NCBI GenBank assembly: GCA_030145625.1
Contig: JAQYVF010000040.1
Location: 1 to 41,515, forward strand
Direction: 5' to 3'
Length of the DNA stretch: 41,515 bases
Source of the DNA: Desulfocapsa sp.
GTDB lineage: Bacteria > Desulfobacterota > Desulfobulbia > Desulfobulbales > Desulfocapsaceae
The notes under the pieces were generated by a model. It was not told where the DNA came from, did no database searches, and saw nothing but the letters and a program-made list of their open reading frames with translations. Positions 17,928 to 25,178 of the stretch are shown here, in pieces (the stretch's first letter is position 1; every line of letters begins with the position of its first letter). The translations under genes were made by a program, and so were the position numbers.

Positions 17928-18504
17928 ATCTTCCGACCTCTGCTTTCCCCATACTGGAGTTTTTTCAATCTAGCTGAGCAACTATGCTCCTTCAGGATAA
18001 AAAATAATATCATACTTTTCCCTTCTCTTCTACCAATTCATCTCAGACCACTCTTGACAGCATCACAAAAAATATTTTTCTGCTAATTTGTTGCGAATTT
18101 TCTTTCATTACGGCATACTTCATGTATATTTCATTTTTCAAATTCATACATTTTGCACAAAATACTTTTCACAATCTGTTGATACCTACCTAGCCATTCT
18201 AAAATTGAATACCTAACAATTGCACCATATCTTGAAAAATACAATTTTATTCCACATCCTGAAACGTACAAATTTAAATACTTCACATTGACAGAAAATC
18301 GGAATTATTGTTCCAGACAAAGTCTCCCTCTAACACTTGACGAATTGACAATTTTACTTATATAATACTTCAATATTTTTTGAGTCCCTCTTTTCAGGTT
18401 TTTGAGAAGTGGACCATGTTTTTTTATACCTTAATGATTCTAAGACACATTCGAACCTGCGAATCTGTCACCTCAACAATCTAATCCCAGTAGGAGAAAT
18501 AACG
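17928..18504. other. 577-bp A+T-rich intergenic region between divergent genes
   Basis: No open frame of note. It is much richer in A/T than the flanking genes and has several loosely repeated motifs (for example AATACTT and ATACATTT forms). The right part carries the ppsA promoter and leader. A small hairpin ATTCG-AACCTG-CGAAT lies in that leader (about 18449-18464). No tRNA or clear second promoter was seen. Confidence 0.6.
18337..18366 (+). promoter_or_regulatory. Sigma-70 promoter of ppsA
   Basis: A -35 TTGACG (18337-18342) and a perfect -10 TATAAT (18361-18366) are separated by 18 bp. A second TTGACA (18345-18350) is too close to the -10 to pair with it. The transcript would start near 18373, leaving a leader of about 130 nt before the ATG at 18505. 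Confidence 0.65.
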
Positions 18505-20946
18505 ATGGGCAGTAATCACGACAAGGAATTCATTCTATGGTTTGATGATATAGGCATTGATGACGTCCCTCTGGTCGGTGGCAAAAACGCATCACTTGGT
18601 GAGATGTATCAGCATCTTACCGGTAAAGGCGTTGCAGTGCCCCACGGTTTTGCCATCACTGCCTATGCCTACCGTTATCTCCTGAAAGAGGCCGGCATTG
18701 AGGACGAGATCAAACAAGTGCTCTCTGATCTGAATATTGAGGATATGCATAATCTGGCAGAGCGCGGTGAAAAATGCCGAAACATCATCCGCCATGCCCC
18801 GTTCCCCGATGATCTTCGCGATGCCGTTATCGAGGCGTATCAAAAAATGGAAGCCGAGTACGGCGAGAACGTCGATGTAGCAGTACGCTCCTCTGCAACG
18901 GCTGAGGATCTTCCCGACGCCTCTTTTGCCGGACAGCAGGAGACCTATCTGAACATCCACGGTTACGATAATATCATCGAAAACTGTCGGAAATGTTTTG
19001 CTTCCCTCTTTACAAACCGTGCCATCTCCTATCGCCAGCATCAGGGCTATGGCCAGTTTGATGTCTACCTCTCCATTACTATCCAGAAAATGGCCCGTTC
19101 CGACTCTGCCTCTTCCGGTGTCCTCTTCTCCATTGACACCGAATCCGGCTTTGAAGACGCCATCTTTATCACCGGCGCCTGGGGCTTAGGTGAGAACGTG
19201 GTACAGGGTGCAGTCAATCCGGATGAATACTACGTCTTCAAACCCACCCTCAAAGAGGGAAAAAGGCCCATCGTTGGCAAAAAAGTGGGGTCCAAAGAGA
19301 TCAAGATGATCTACGATAATGACCCTGCAACTGAAGAGCCTGTGAAAAATATCAGCACCACCGAAGAAGAACGCAACGCCTACGTCATCAATGATGACGA
19401 GATCCTGCAACTTGCCAAGTGGGCCTGCATCATCGAAGATCATTACGGTAAAGGCATGGATATCGAGTGGGCAAAAGATGGTGACGGCGTCAATGTCGGT
19501 TCCGGCAAGCTCTTCATCGTCCAGGCCCGTCCCGAGACCGTTCACTCCCAAGCCAATAAAGGCGTCATGGAGACTTACAAGCTGCAAGAGAAGGGCGATG
19601 TTATAGTCGAGGGACTGGCAGTGGGTACCAAAATCGGCCAGGGTATTGCCCATTGCATCAACGATGTCAAAGATATCAGCACCTTCAAGAAGGGTGAAGT
19701 CCTGGTCACCGACATGACGGATCCCGACTGGGAACCAATTATGAAGATCGCAGGTGCCATTATCACCAACCGCGGCGGTCGAACCTGTCATGCCGCTATT
19801 ATCTCCCGTGAGCTCGGTATCCCCTGCGTCATTGGAACCGGTGACGGCTCAGAGAAAATCAAAAATGGCCAGGCAATAACCGCATCTTCAGCCGAGGGCG
19901 AGACCGGATATGTCTACGACGGATTGCTTAAGTTTGAGATCGAGAAGGTGGATCTCGGTGACATGCCTGCCACCAAGACCAAAATCATGATGAACCTGGC
20001 CATCCCTGAAAAGGCCTTCACCGAGTGCCAGATCCCCAACGATGGTGTGGGCCTGGCCCGTGAAGAGTTTATTATCAACTCCCACATCGGCCTCCATCCG
20101 CTGGCACTCGTCAACTATGAAGAGCTCAAAACATCCAGCGATCCTGAAAAACAGGAAATTGTCAAACAAATTGACGCTAAAACAGCTGCCTACTCCGACA
20201 AGAAGCAATTCTTCATCGATAAGGTGGCTGAGGGTGTTGGCCGTATTGCTGCCGGCTTTTACCCCAAGGATGTCATTGTCCGTCTCTCTGACTTCAAGAG
20301 TAACGAGTATGCCAATCTAACAGGCGGCACCCTCTACGAGCCCAATGAAGAAAACCCGATGATCGGCTGGCGTGGTGCCTCTCGTTACTACGACCCCAAG
20401 TATCGGCCCGCTTTTGAATTGGAATGTCAGGGATTGCTCAAGGCACGAAACGATATGGGCCTGAACAACATCAAGTTGATGGTACCCTTCTGCCGCACTC
20501 CCGAAGAAGGCAAAAAGGTTATTGAAGTGATGCGCGATTGTGGTCTGGTACAAGGCGAAAACGGCCTGGAACTCTACGTCATGTGTGAGATCCCCAGTAA
20601 CGTTATCTCCGCAGATGCCTTCGCCGACATTTTCGATGGCTTCTCCATCGGCTCCAATGACCTCACCCAGCTCACCTACGGCCTTGACCGTGACTCCGGC
20701 ATCATCGCCGGAATCGCCGACGAGCGTGACGAAGCAGTGAAGGATATGATCCGTATGGTCATCAAAACTGCCAAGCGTCGTGGCAAAAAGATCGGTATCT
20801 GCGGTCAGGGACCATCCGACTTCCCCGAGTTTGCCACCTTCCTGGTAGAACTTGGTATCGACTCCATGTCGCTGATCCCAGACACAGCTATCAAGACCCG
20901 ACTGGCGGTACATGAAAAGGAAAAAGAGATGGGCATAGCTCCCTGA
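18505..20946 (+). CDS. ppsA: Phosphoenolpyruvate synthase
   Basis: An 813-residue enzyme forming PEP from pyruvate and ATP (AMP plus phosphate released), the entry to gluconeogenesis. N-terminal ATP-grasp-like nucleotide domain: LVGGKNASLGEM, VAVRSSATAEDLPDASFAGQ, and VQARPETVHS at its end. The swivelling phosphohistidine domain has GGRTCHAAIISREL (His about 429). The C-terminal PEP/pyruvate barrel has GWRGASRYY, FSIGSNDLTQLT and GICGQGPSD. The ATG at 18505 is chosen because TAGGAGA lies 7 nt upstream; a longer frame from 18409 has no such site and lies in the leader. It is a single-gene unit with its own promoter and terminator. Pyruvate phosphate dikinase is less likely, as its longer insert is missing. 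Confidence 0.94.
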   Translation: MGSNHDKEFILWFDDIGIDDVPLVGGKNASLGEMYQHLTGKGVAVPHGFAITAYAYRYLLKEAGIEDEIKQVLSDLNIEDMHNLAERGEKCRNIIRHAPFPDDLRDAVIEAYQKMEAEYGENVDVAVRSSATAEDLPDASFAGQQETYLNIHGYDNIIENCRKCFASLFTNRAISYRQHQGYGQFDVYLSITIQKMARSDSASSGVLFSIDTESGFEDAIFITGAWGLGENVVQGAVNPDEYYVFKPTLKEGKRPIVGKKVGSKEIKMIYDNDPATEEPVKNISTTEEERNAYVINDDEILQLAKWACIIEDHYGKGMDIEWAKDGDGVNVGSGKLFIVQARPETVHSQANKGVMETYKLQEKGDVIVEGLAVGTKIGQGIAHCINDVKDISTFKKGEVLVTDMTDPDWEPIMKIAGAIITNRGGRTCHAAIISRELGIPCVIGTGDGSEKIKNGQAITASSAEGETGYVYDGLLKFEIEKVDLGDMPATKTKIMMNLAIPEKAFTECQIPNDGVGLAREEFIINSHIGLHPLALVNYEELKTSSDPEKQEIVKQIDAKTAAYSDKKQFFIDKVAEGVGRIAAGFYPKDVIVRLSDFKSNEYANLTGGTLYEPNEENPMIGWRGASRYYDPKYRPAFELECQGLLKARNDMGLNNIKLMVPFCRTPEEGKKVIEVMRDCGLVQGENGLELYVMCEIPSNVISADAFADIFDGFSIGSNDLTQLTYGLDRDSGIIAGIADERDEAVKDMIRMVIKTAKRRGKKIGICGQGPSDFPEFATFLVELGIDSMSLIPDTAIKTRLAVHEKEKEMGIAP

Positions 20947-20978
20947 CCCCCTCCCCCTTTTTAAAAGCTAACAAAAAA

Positions 20979-21011
20979 GCCCGGTTCCTCTTATGGAACC
21001 GGGCTTTTTTT
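20979..21011 (+). terminator. Rho-independent terminator of ppsA
   Basis: GC-rich stem AGCCCGGTTCC with its complement GGAACCGGGCT around a 6-nt loop, followed by seven T on the plus strand. It begins 32 nt after the ppsA stop codon and ends before repeat copy B. Confidence 0.92.
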
Positions 21012-21054
21012 ATGTATTTCTCTTCTCTTACACCTCACTCCCCTCACATCTCAA

Positions 21055-21243
21055 GGCCATCTTATACAATTGCCTTTTCGCCCAAACTCTTCGTTATGAG
21101 GAAAACTTTATCCTCGGAATATCAAATATATGCACCTCAAAGGCACTTGTACCCGTAGTTAGGGTGATTCTTGCAGGGCACATGCGGTAACATTTGCCTC
21201 ATGCCTCAATTTTGAACGAAAATTCTATTTTTTCAAGGTACCC
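21055..21243 (-). mobile_element. MITE-like repeat, copy B (189 bp, 4-bp TCAA duplication)
   Basis: Same family as copies A and C, oriented on the minus strand (GGGTACC end at 21243, GGCC end at 21055). TCAA flanks it on both sides (21051-21054 and 21244-21247). By eye it has about 20 differences from copy C and the same length. The centre carries ACCC/GGGT self-complementary stretches missing from copy A. The GGGTACC end lies inside the last codons of mscS and provides its stop codon. No protein is encoded. Confidence 0.87.
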
Positions 21244-22370
21244 TCAAGAAGGTCCGATTCTGGCTGAGGCAGTTCGTTGACCGTAGATTTCCCCTCACCA
21301 CTCCTAACATAGATATCCCTCTGCGGGAAAGGAATGGAGATATTGTTCTCGTTAAAACATCTATAGATCTCTTTCAACAAAAGATGTGTCTGCCGCCCTC
21401 TTTCCCGTGGATCCCGAACCCAGAGAAGCAGCTGAAAATTGACTGCTGAATCGCCAAAGGAACGGAGCCGCAGTCGCGGGGCAGGCTGCCGCATCACTTG
21501 ATTATTATCAGCCACAACCTGCAGAAGTAACTCTTCCACCTCATCCAGATTTGTTCCATAGGCCACAGCAATATCGAGACGAATGCGAAAATTTGGTTGC
21601 GGCGCTGATTGATTAATAATCTTGGTATTGGCCATGATTGAATTGGGGATGGTGATAAGCACGTCATCTCTGGTCTGTATCTTAGTGGAACGAATCCCCA
21701 CTTCCACCACTTCACCCCGTTCCCCTGAATCAAGAATGATATACTCCCCCACCTTATAGGCACGATCCATAAAAACAGAAATACCTCCAAAAAAATTTGC
21801 CAGGGTATCTTTGGCTGCAAGAGCTATGGCGATACCGGCAATTCCGGCCGAGGCAAAAATAGGGGAAAGATTCACCTTCCAAATGAGAAGGATCCAGACA
21901 ATGGTAAGAAAAAGGATGAGAATCCTGGAAACATTTTTAAAGAGCAGGAAAATATCCCGATCAATATACTTCGCCCCAAAGAGTTCCAGAGTCTCCTCAT
22001 GGGTCAACTTGCTCAGACTGCGAGAAATGGCTCCACACCATAGCAGCAGAATCAGGGTCTTGACTCCGCCCACAAGAATAAAAAAAGAGACCTCAGGGAG
22101 TTTCGGCTCAATCGATGCGGCATGAAGAACACCGAGCATAGCCACAGTAACAAGCAGAGGCCGATGAAAGAAGGCTACGAGGTAATCATCGAGTTGAAAT
22201 CTTGTTTTATGGGCCAAACCTCGTAGGGCTCGAATGACAATCAGATCAATTATCTTGGCCAAGACAAGATAAACAAGGATGATTACCAGCCTCTCAAGCA
22301 CATCATATTCCTGGAACAGGGGGAATTTGGTCAGGTAGGCCTCAAGATGGTCAATAAAAGAAAATTCCAT
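21225..22370 (-). CDS. MscS-family mechanosensitive channel; 3' end supplied by a repeat element
   Basis: A 381-residue small-conductance mechanosensitive channel. About four hydrophobic helices precede the pore helix with its Gly/Ala packing pattern (FASAGIAGIAIALAAKDTLA), then the beta domain (GEYIILDSGERGEVVEVG and TIPNS) and a C-terminal alpha/beta domain. It releases solutes from the cytoplasm when membrane tension rises. The last five residues (GTLKK) and the stop come from repeat copy B. Without the element the frame would read DLLEM followed by TGA. The gene lies 11 nt after a Trm112-like small gene and is probably co-transcribed with it. Confidence 0.92.
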   Translation of the reverse strand: MEFSFIDHLEAYLTKFPLFQEYDVLERLVIILVYLVLAKIIDLIVIRALRGLAHKTRFQLDDYLVAFFHRPLLVTVAMLGVLHAASIEPKLPEVSFFILVGGVKTLILLLWCGAISRSLSKLTHEETLELFGAKYIDRDIFLLFKNVSRILILFLTIVWILLIWKVNLSPIFASAGIAGIAIALAAKDTLANFFGGISVFMDRAYKVGEYIILDSGERGEVVEVGIRSTKIQTRDDVLITIPNSIMANTKIINQSAPQPNFRIRLDIAVAYGTNLDEVEELLLQVVADNNQVMRQPAPRLRLRSFGDSAVNFQLLLWVRDPRERGRQTHLLLKEIYRCFNENNISIPFPQRDIYVRSGEGKSTVNELPQPESDLLEGTLKK

Positions 22371-22381
22371 ATGCTGCGTCG

Positions 22382-22561
22382 TTATTTGCTGGGTTCATCC
22401 AATGGTTTTGCCTCATCCACCAACATCACAGGGATATCATCCCGAATCTCGTAAAGCAGATGACAGGTATTACAAATCAAACCATCACCTGTTTCATTGA
22501 GAAGTACCGGGCCTTTACATTGAGGGCAGGCGAGTATATCCAGCAGTTCCTGATTAACCAT
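22382..22561 (-). CDS. Trm112/YcaR-like small zinc-ribbon protein (59 aa)
   Basis: A 59-residue protein. The sequence has LDILACPQCKGP (Cys12, Cys15), then LICNTCHLLY (Cys30, Cys33), followed by IRDDIPVMLVDEA, which is the Trm112-like (UPF0434) pattern; the IPVML segment is a family hallmark. Such proteins are small partners or chaperones of methyltransferases in some organisms; in bacteria the role is poorly known. AAGGAG lies 8 nt upstream of the ATG at 22561. mscS follows 11 nt downstream. Confidence 0.85.
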   Translation of the reverse strand: MVNQELLDILACPQCKGPVLLNETGDGLICNTCHLLYEIRDDIPVMLVDEAKPLDEPSK

Positions 22562-22644
22562 TCGTTGTTCTCCTTGGGATACTTATTATTCCTAGCATCA
22601 TCTTGTAATCACACTATATAAAGTTGGCAGCTTCTTTCGCTAAA

Positions 22645-22833
22645 GGCCACCATGCAAAATTGCTTTTTCGCCGAAACTCTTCGTTATGATAAAAATTTTA
22701 TCCTCGGAATATCAAATATATGCACCCCAAGGGTACTTGTACCCGTAGTTAGGGTGATTCTTGCAGGGCACCTGCGTTAAAATTTTTCTCATGCCTCGAT
22801 TTTGAACGAAAATTCTAATTTTTCAAGGTACCC
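22645..22833 (-). mobile_element. MITE-like repeat, copy C (189 bp, 4-bp TAAA duplication)
   Basis: Third member of the family, minus orientation (GGGTACC end at 22833, GGCC end at 22645). TAAA flanks it directly on both sides (22641-22644 and 22834-22837). It starts 8 nt after the stop codon of the MORN-repeat gene. The centre holds GGGTAC-AA-GTACCC, a perfect 6-bp hairpin. Together with copy B it brackets the Trm112-like/mscS pair in direct orientation. Confidence 0.87.
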
Positions 22834-22841
22834 TAAAGTAC

Positions 22842-23279
22842 TCAATCCAACAAATCACCATCCTCCCACTCTCCTTCCTTGACCTGACCATTGGGATAAC
22901 TTAGACGACCTTGTCCATGCTGCATCCCATCCATCCATTGCCCTTCATATTTCCGACCGTCAAGCCAGTTCATTACCCCCTGGCCGTTCATCAAGTTGTC
23001 ACTCCACTCTCCACTATATTTTTTACCATCAGGGAATGCCATCTCACCTTTGCCGCTGCGGGCACCGCTTTTCATTTCGCCTACATATTCACCGCCATCA
23101 GGATAAAGCATGGTTCCTTCACCATCCGGAGCCTTTTCACGTATACTTCCTATATAACGCGTCCCATCTTCCCATTCATAGGTTCCATGACCATTGACAC
23201 AATCGCCCTCTATACAAGCCCCAAAGCTCTGTCCGGCCAGCAACAACACCATGCATATTCCAATCACAATTCCTTTCAT
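22842..23279 (-). CDS. Exported MORN-repeat protein
   Basis: A 145-residue protein with an N-terminal signal peptide (MKGIVIGICMVLLLAGQSFG) and then about five to six MORN repeats of the G-x-G-x-[YM]-x(5)-G-x-Y-x-G-x-[WF] type, for example GTYEWEDGTRYIGS, GTMLYPDGGEYVGE, GEMAFPDGKKYSGEW, GVMNWLDGRKYEGQW. MORN repeats form open beta-hairpin solenoids that bind lipids or proteins; the function here is unknown. The start at 23279 is chosen because GGAGAAAAG lies just upstream and the signal peptide begins there. The Cys after the signal does not fit a lipobox well (FGAC), so periplasmic rather than lipoprotein is likelier. Confidence 0.85.
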   Translation of the reverse strand: MKGIVIGICMVLLLAGQSFGACIEGDCVNGHGTYEWEDGTRYIGSIREKAPDGEGTMLYPDGGEYVGEMKSGARSGKGEMAFPDGKKYSGEWSDNLMNGQGVMNWLDGRKYEGQWMDGMQHGQGRLSYPNGQVKEGEWEDGDLLD

Positions 23280-23482
23280 TCTTTCTTTTCTCCAGTGTGA
23301 GTAATAGTAATTTATTTCAATAGAATTGAGACAGTATATCACGAATGACTGCAGATATCATCACGAATCAAAAGGTCTGTTATCCACTCTAGACTGTTGC
23401 CCTGATACATGGTACATTCTCACAACATTTCCGGTAGCCCTAACAAACGGGATCTTTAAAAAGTACTGAACAGGATACGAAA

Positions 23483-24295
23483 ATGGATAACAGAATTGGT
23501 TTTATCGGTGGCGGCCAGATGGGTGAGGCCCTGATTCGTGGTATCATCAAATCGGGTCTCTATGCTCCTGAGGCCGTTTCCGTCACGGAACCCAACTCGG
23601 AACGACGTGAATATATTACCAACACTTATGGAGTTCATGGATTCGAGAAGAGCACAACGCTCTGGGAATCTTGTGCAACAATCATCCTAGCTGTAAAACC
23701 ACAGATCATGGATATTGTGCTAGCAGCCAGTAAAGACCTGGCAGGCCCGCAACACCTGATCATCTCCATAGCTGCAGGGCTTCCAATTGCTTTTTACGAA
23801 CAGGGACTGGGACGGGACGACTGCAAAATCATCCGGGTCATGCCTAACACCCCGGCTCTTGTCCTAGAGGGAGCATCGGCACTTAGCGGCAACAAAAATG
23901 TCGAAAAAACAGATCTGCAACGTGCCGAAGAAATTTTCAGCAAAGTCGGCAAGGCTGTCACCCTTGATGAAAAGGCCCTTGATGCGGTAACCGGACTCAG
24001 TGGTTCAGGCCCCGCCTATGTCTTCACTTTTGCCGAGGCCATGATCGATGCCGGAGTGGAATCAGGGTTAACCCGCCCCGTTGCTGAGACCTTGGCCCTG
24101 CAAACAATTTTGGGTTCTGTAAAGCTCCTCATAGAGAGCAATAAACACCCTGCTGAACTCAGGGCCATGGTCACCTCTCCAGGTGGCACGACCATTGCTG
24201 CCCAGCACGTCCTGGAACGCAGTGGATTCCGGGGGATCGTCATGGATGCCATTGCAGCAGCAGTGAACCGTTCAACAGAACTTGGAAAACGCTAA
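23483..24295 (+). CDS. proC: Pyrroline-5-carboxylate reductase
   Basis: A 270-residue NAD(P)H-dependent enzyme catalysing the last step of proline synthesis. The Rossmann loop IGFIGGGQMGEALIRG is at the N-terminus, ILAVKPQ and RVMPNTPA follow, and the C-terminal dimerisation part has ALSGSGPAY-like (GLSGSGPAYVF) and VTSPGGTTIAAQ signatures. Length is typical. AGGA precedes the ATG. The nadK gene starts 1 nt after its stop codon, so the two form an operon. Confidence 0.95.
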   Translation: MDNRIGFIGGGQMGEALIRGIIKSGLYAPEAVSVTEPNSERREYITNTYGVHGFEKSTTLWESCATIILAVKPQIMDIVLAASKDLAGPQHLIISIAAGLPIAFYEQGLGRDDCKIIRVMPNTPALVLEGASALSGNKNVEKTDLQRAEEIFSKVGKAVTLDEKALDAVTGLSGSGPAYVFTFAEAMIDAGVESGLTRPVAETLALQTILGSVKLLIESNKHPAELRAMVTSPGGTTIAAQHVLERSGFRGIVMDAIAAAVNRSTELGKR

Positions 24296-24296
24296 G

Positions 24297-25157
24297 ATGG
24301 CTTTTTCCACTGAGCCCTTTCGCACAGTTCGGAGTTTTTCTCTGCACCATGCAGGAATCATCAGAAAAAAGGATGCCTCTCCGGCCGCAGTCCTGGCCGA
24401 AACCCTTTCACAAAGATTAGAAGAGAAGGGAATTAAGGTCTCTGTGGACAAATTGGATACAGACATTGACATCCTTATTGTTCTGGGAGGTGATGGAACC
24501 CTCCTTCATGTAGCAGACCAGGCAGCACGGCATTCTATCCCGGTGCTCGGAATCAACATGGGAAATCTCGGATTTCTTACTGAACGTACTGAACAGGAGG
24601 CTCTTGCCGCAGTAGAAGAACTGATCTCAGGAACGGTCACCATTGAAAATCGAATGATGCTCAAGGCCTCTTTAAACAAGAAAGGAGTACAAGGCAAGTC
24701 CCACTATGCTCTCAACGAAGTGGTTATCTGCAAAGGAACACTGGACCGAGTGCTGGAATTTTCTACCACGGCCAACCAGGAATACATCACCACTTACAAG
24801 GCAGACGGCCTTATCTTTTCCACGCCAACCGGATCAACAGCATACAACCTCTCTGCCGGAGGCCCCATTGTCTACCCCGGACTGGCATCAATCCTGGTTA
24901 CCCCCATCTGTCCCTTTATGTTGAGTTCAAGACCGGTTCTTTTGCCTGCAGACAGTGAACTGCGGACAATACTCAAAACCGGTCACAACCATAAGGCTCA
25001 AGTTATTATTGACGGCCAACCCGCCTGGACCATGGAGGAAGAAGATTATCTAAAGATCGAAGTGGCAAAACAGCCCCTGCGCCTCATTATCTCTCCGAAC
25101 AGAGATTTTTTCGCCATTCTCAGAAACAAATTGCACTGGGGCATCCAGCGAGTCTAA
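24297..25157 (+). CDS. nadK: NAD kinase
   Basis: A 286-residue kinase that makes NADP from NAD and ATP. The diagnostic GGDGT motif (VLGGDGTLLHVAD) lies near residue 65, followed by NMGNLGFLTE and the NE/TPTGSTAYNLSAGGPIV segment. Length and motifs are normal. The ATG at 24297 directly follows the proC stop; an in-frame TTG at 24282 would overlap proC and is less likely. Pairing with proC, whose enzyme can use NADPH, may be functional or simply operon history. It is convergent with the NtrC-type regulator gene, 21 nt apart. Confidence 0.94.
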   Translation: MAFSTEPFRTVRSFSLHHAGIIRKKDASPAAVLAETLSQRLEEKGIKVSVDKLDTDIDILIVLGGDGTLLHVADQAARHSIPVLGINMGNLGFLTERTEQEALAAVEELISGTVTIENRMMLKASLNKKGVQGKSHYALNEVVICKGTLDRVLEFSTTANQEYITTYKADGLIFSTPTGSTAYNLSAGGPIVYPGLASILVTPICPFMLSSRPVLLPADSELRTILKTGHNHKAQVIIDGQPAWTMEEEDYLKIEVAKQPLRLIISPNRDFFAILRNKLHWGIQRV

Positions 25158-25178
25158 TAAACCGACAAAGTTTGCCCC

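Noticed and set aside
18449-18470. TTCGAACC resembling a tRNA T-loop in the ppsA leader
   Set aside because: The flanking bases do not form a T-arm stem and no other tRNA arms are present.
19186-19791. Long open frame antisense to ppsA (201 codons), and another at 20317-20913 (198 codons)
   Set aside because: They are mirror frames of a highly biased, strongly conserved gene; composition is unlike a protein and no ribosome site or motif is seen.
20482-20500. Additional GGTACC-type repeat ends inside ppsA
   Set aside because: Only the hexamer matches; the surrounding sequence is coding and unrelated to the repeat family.
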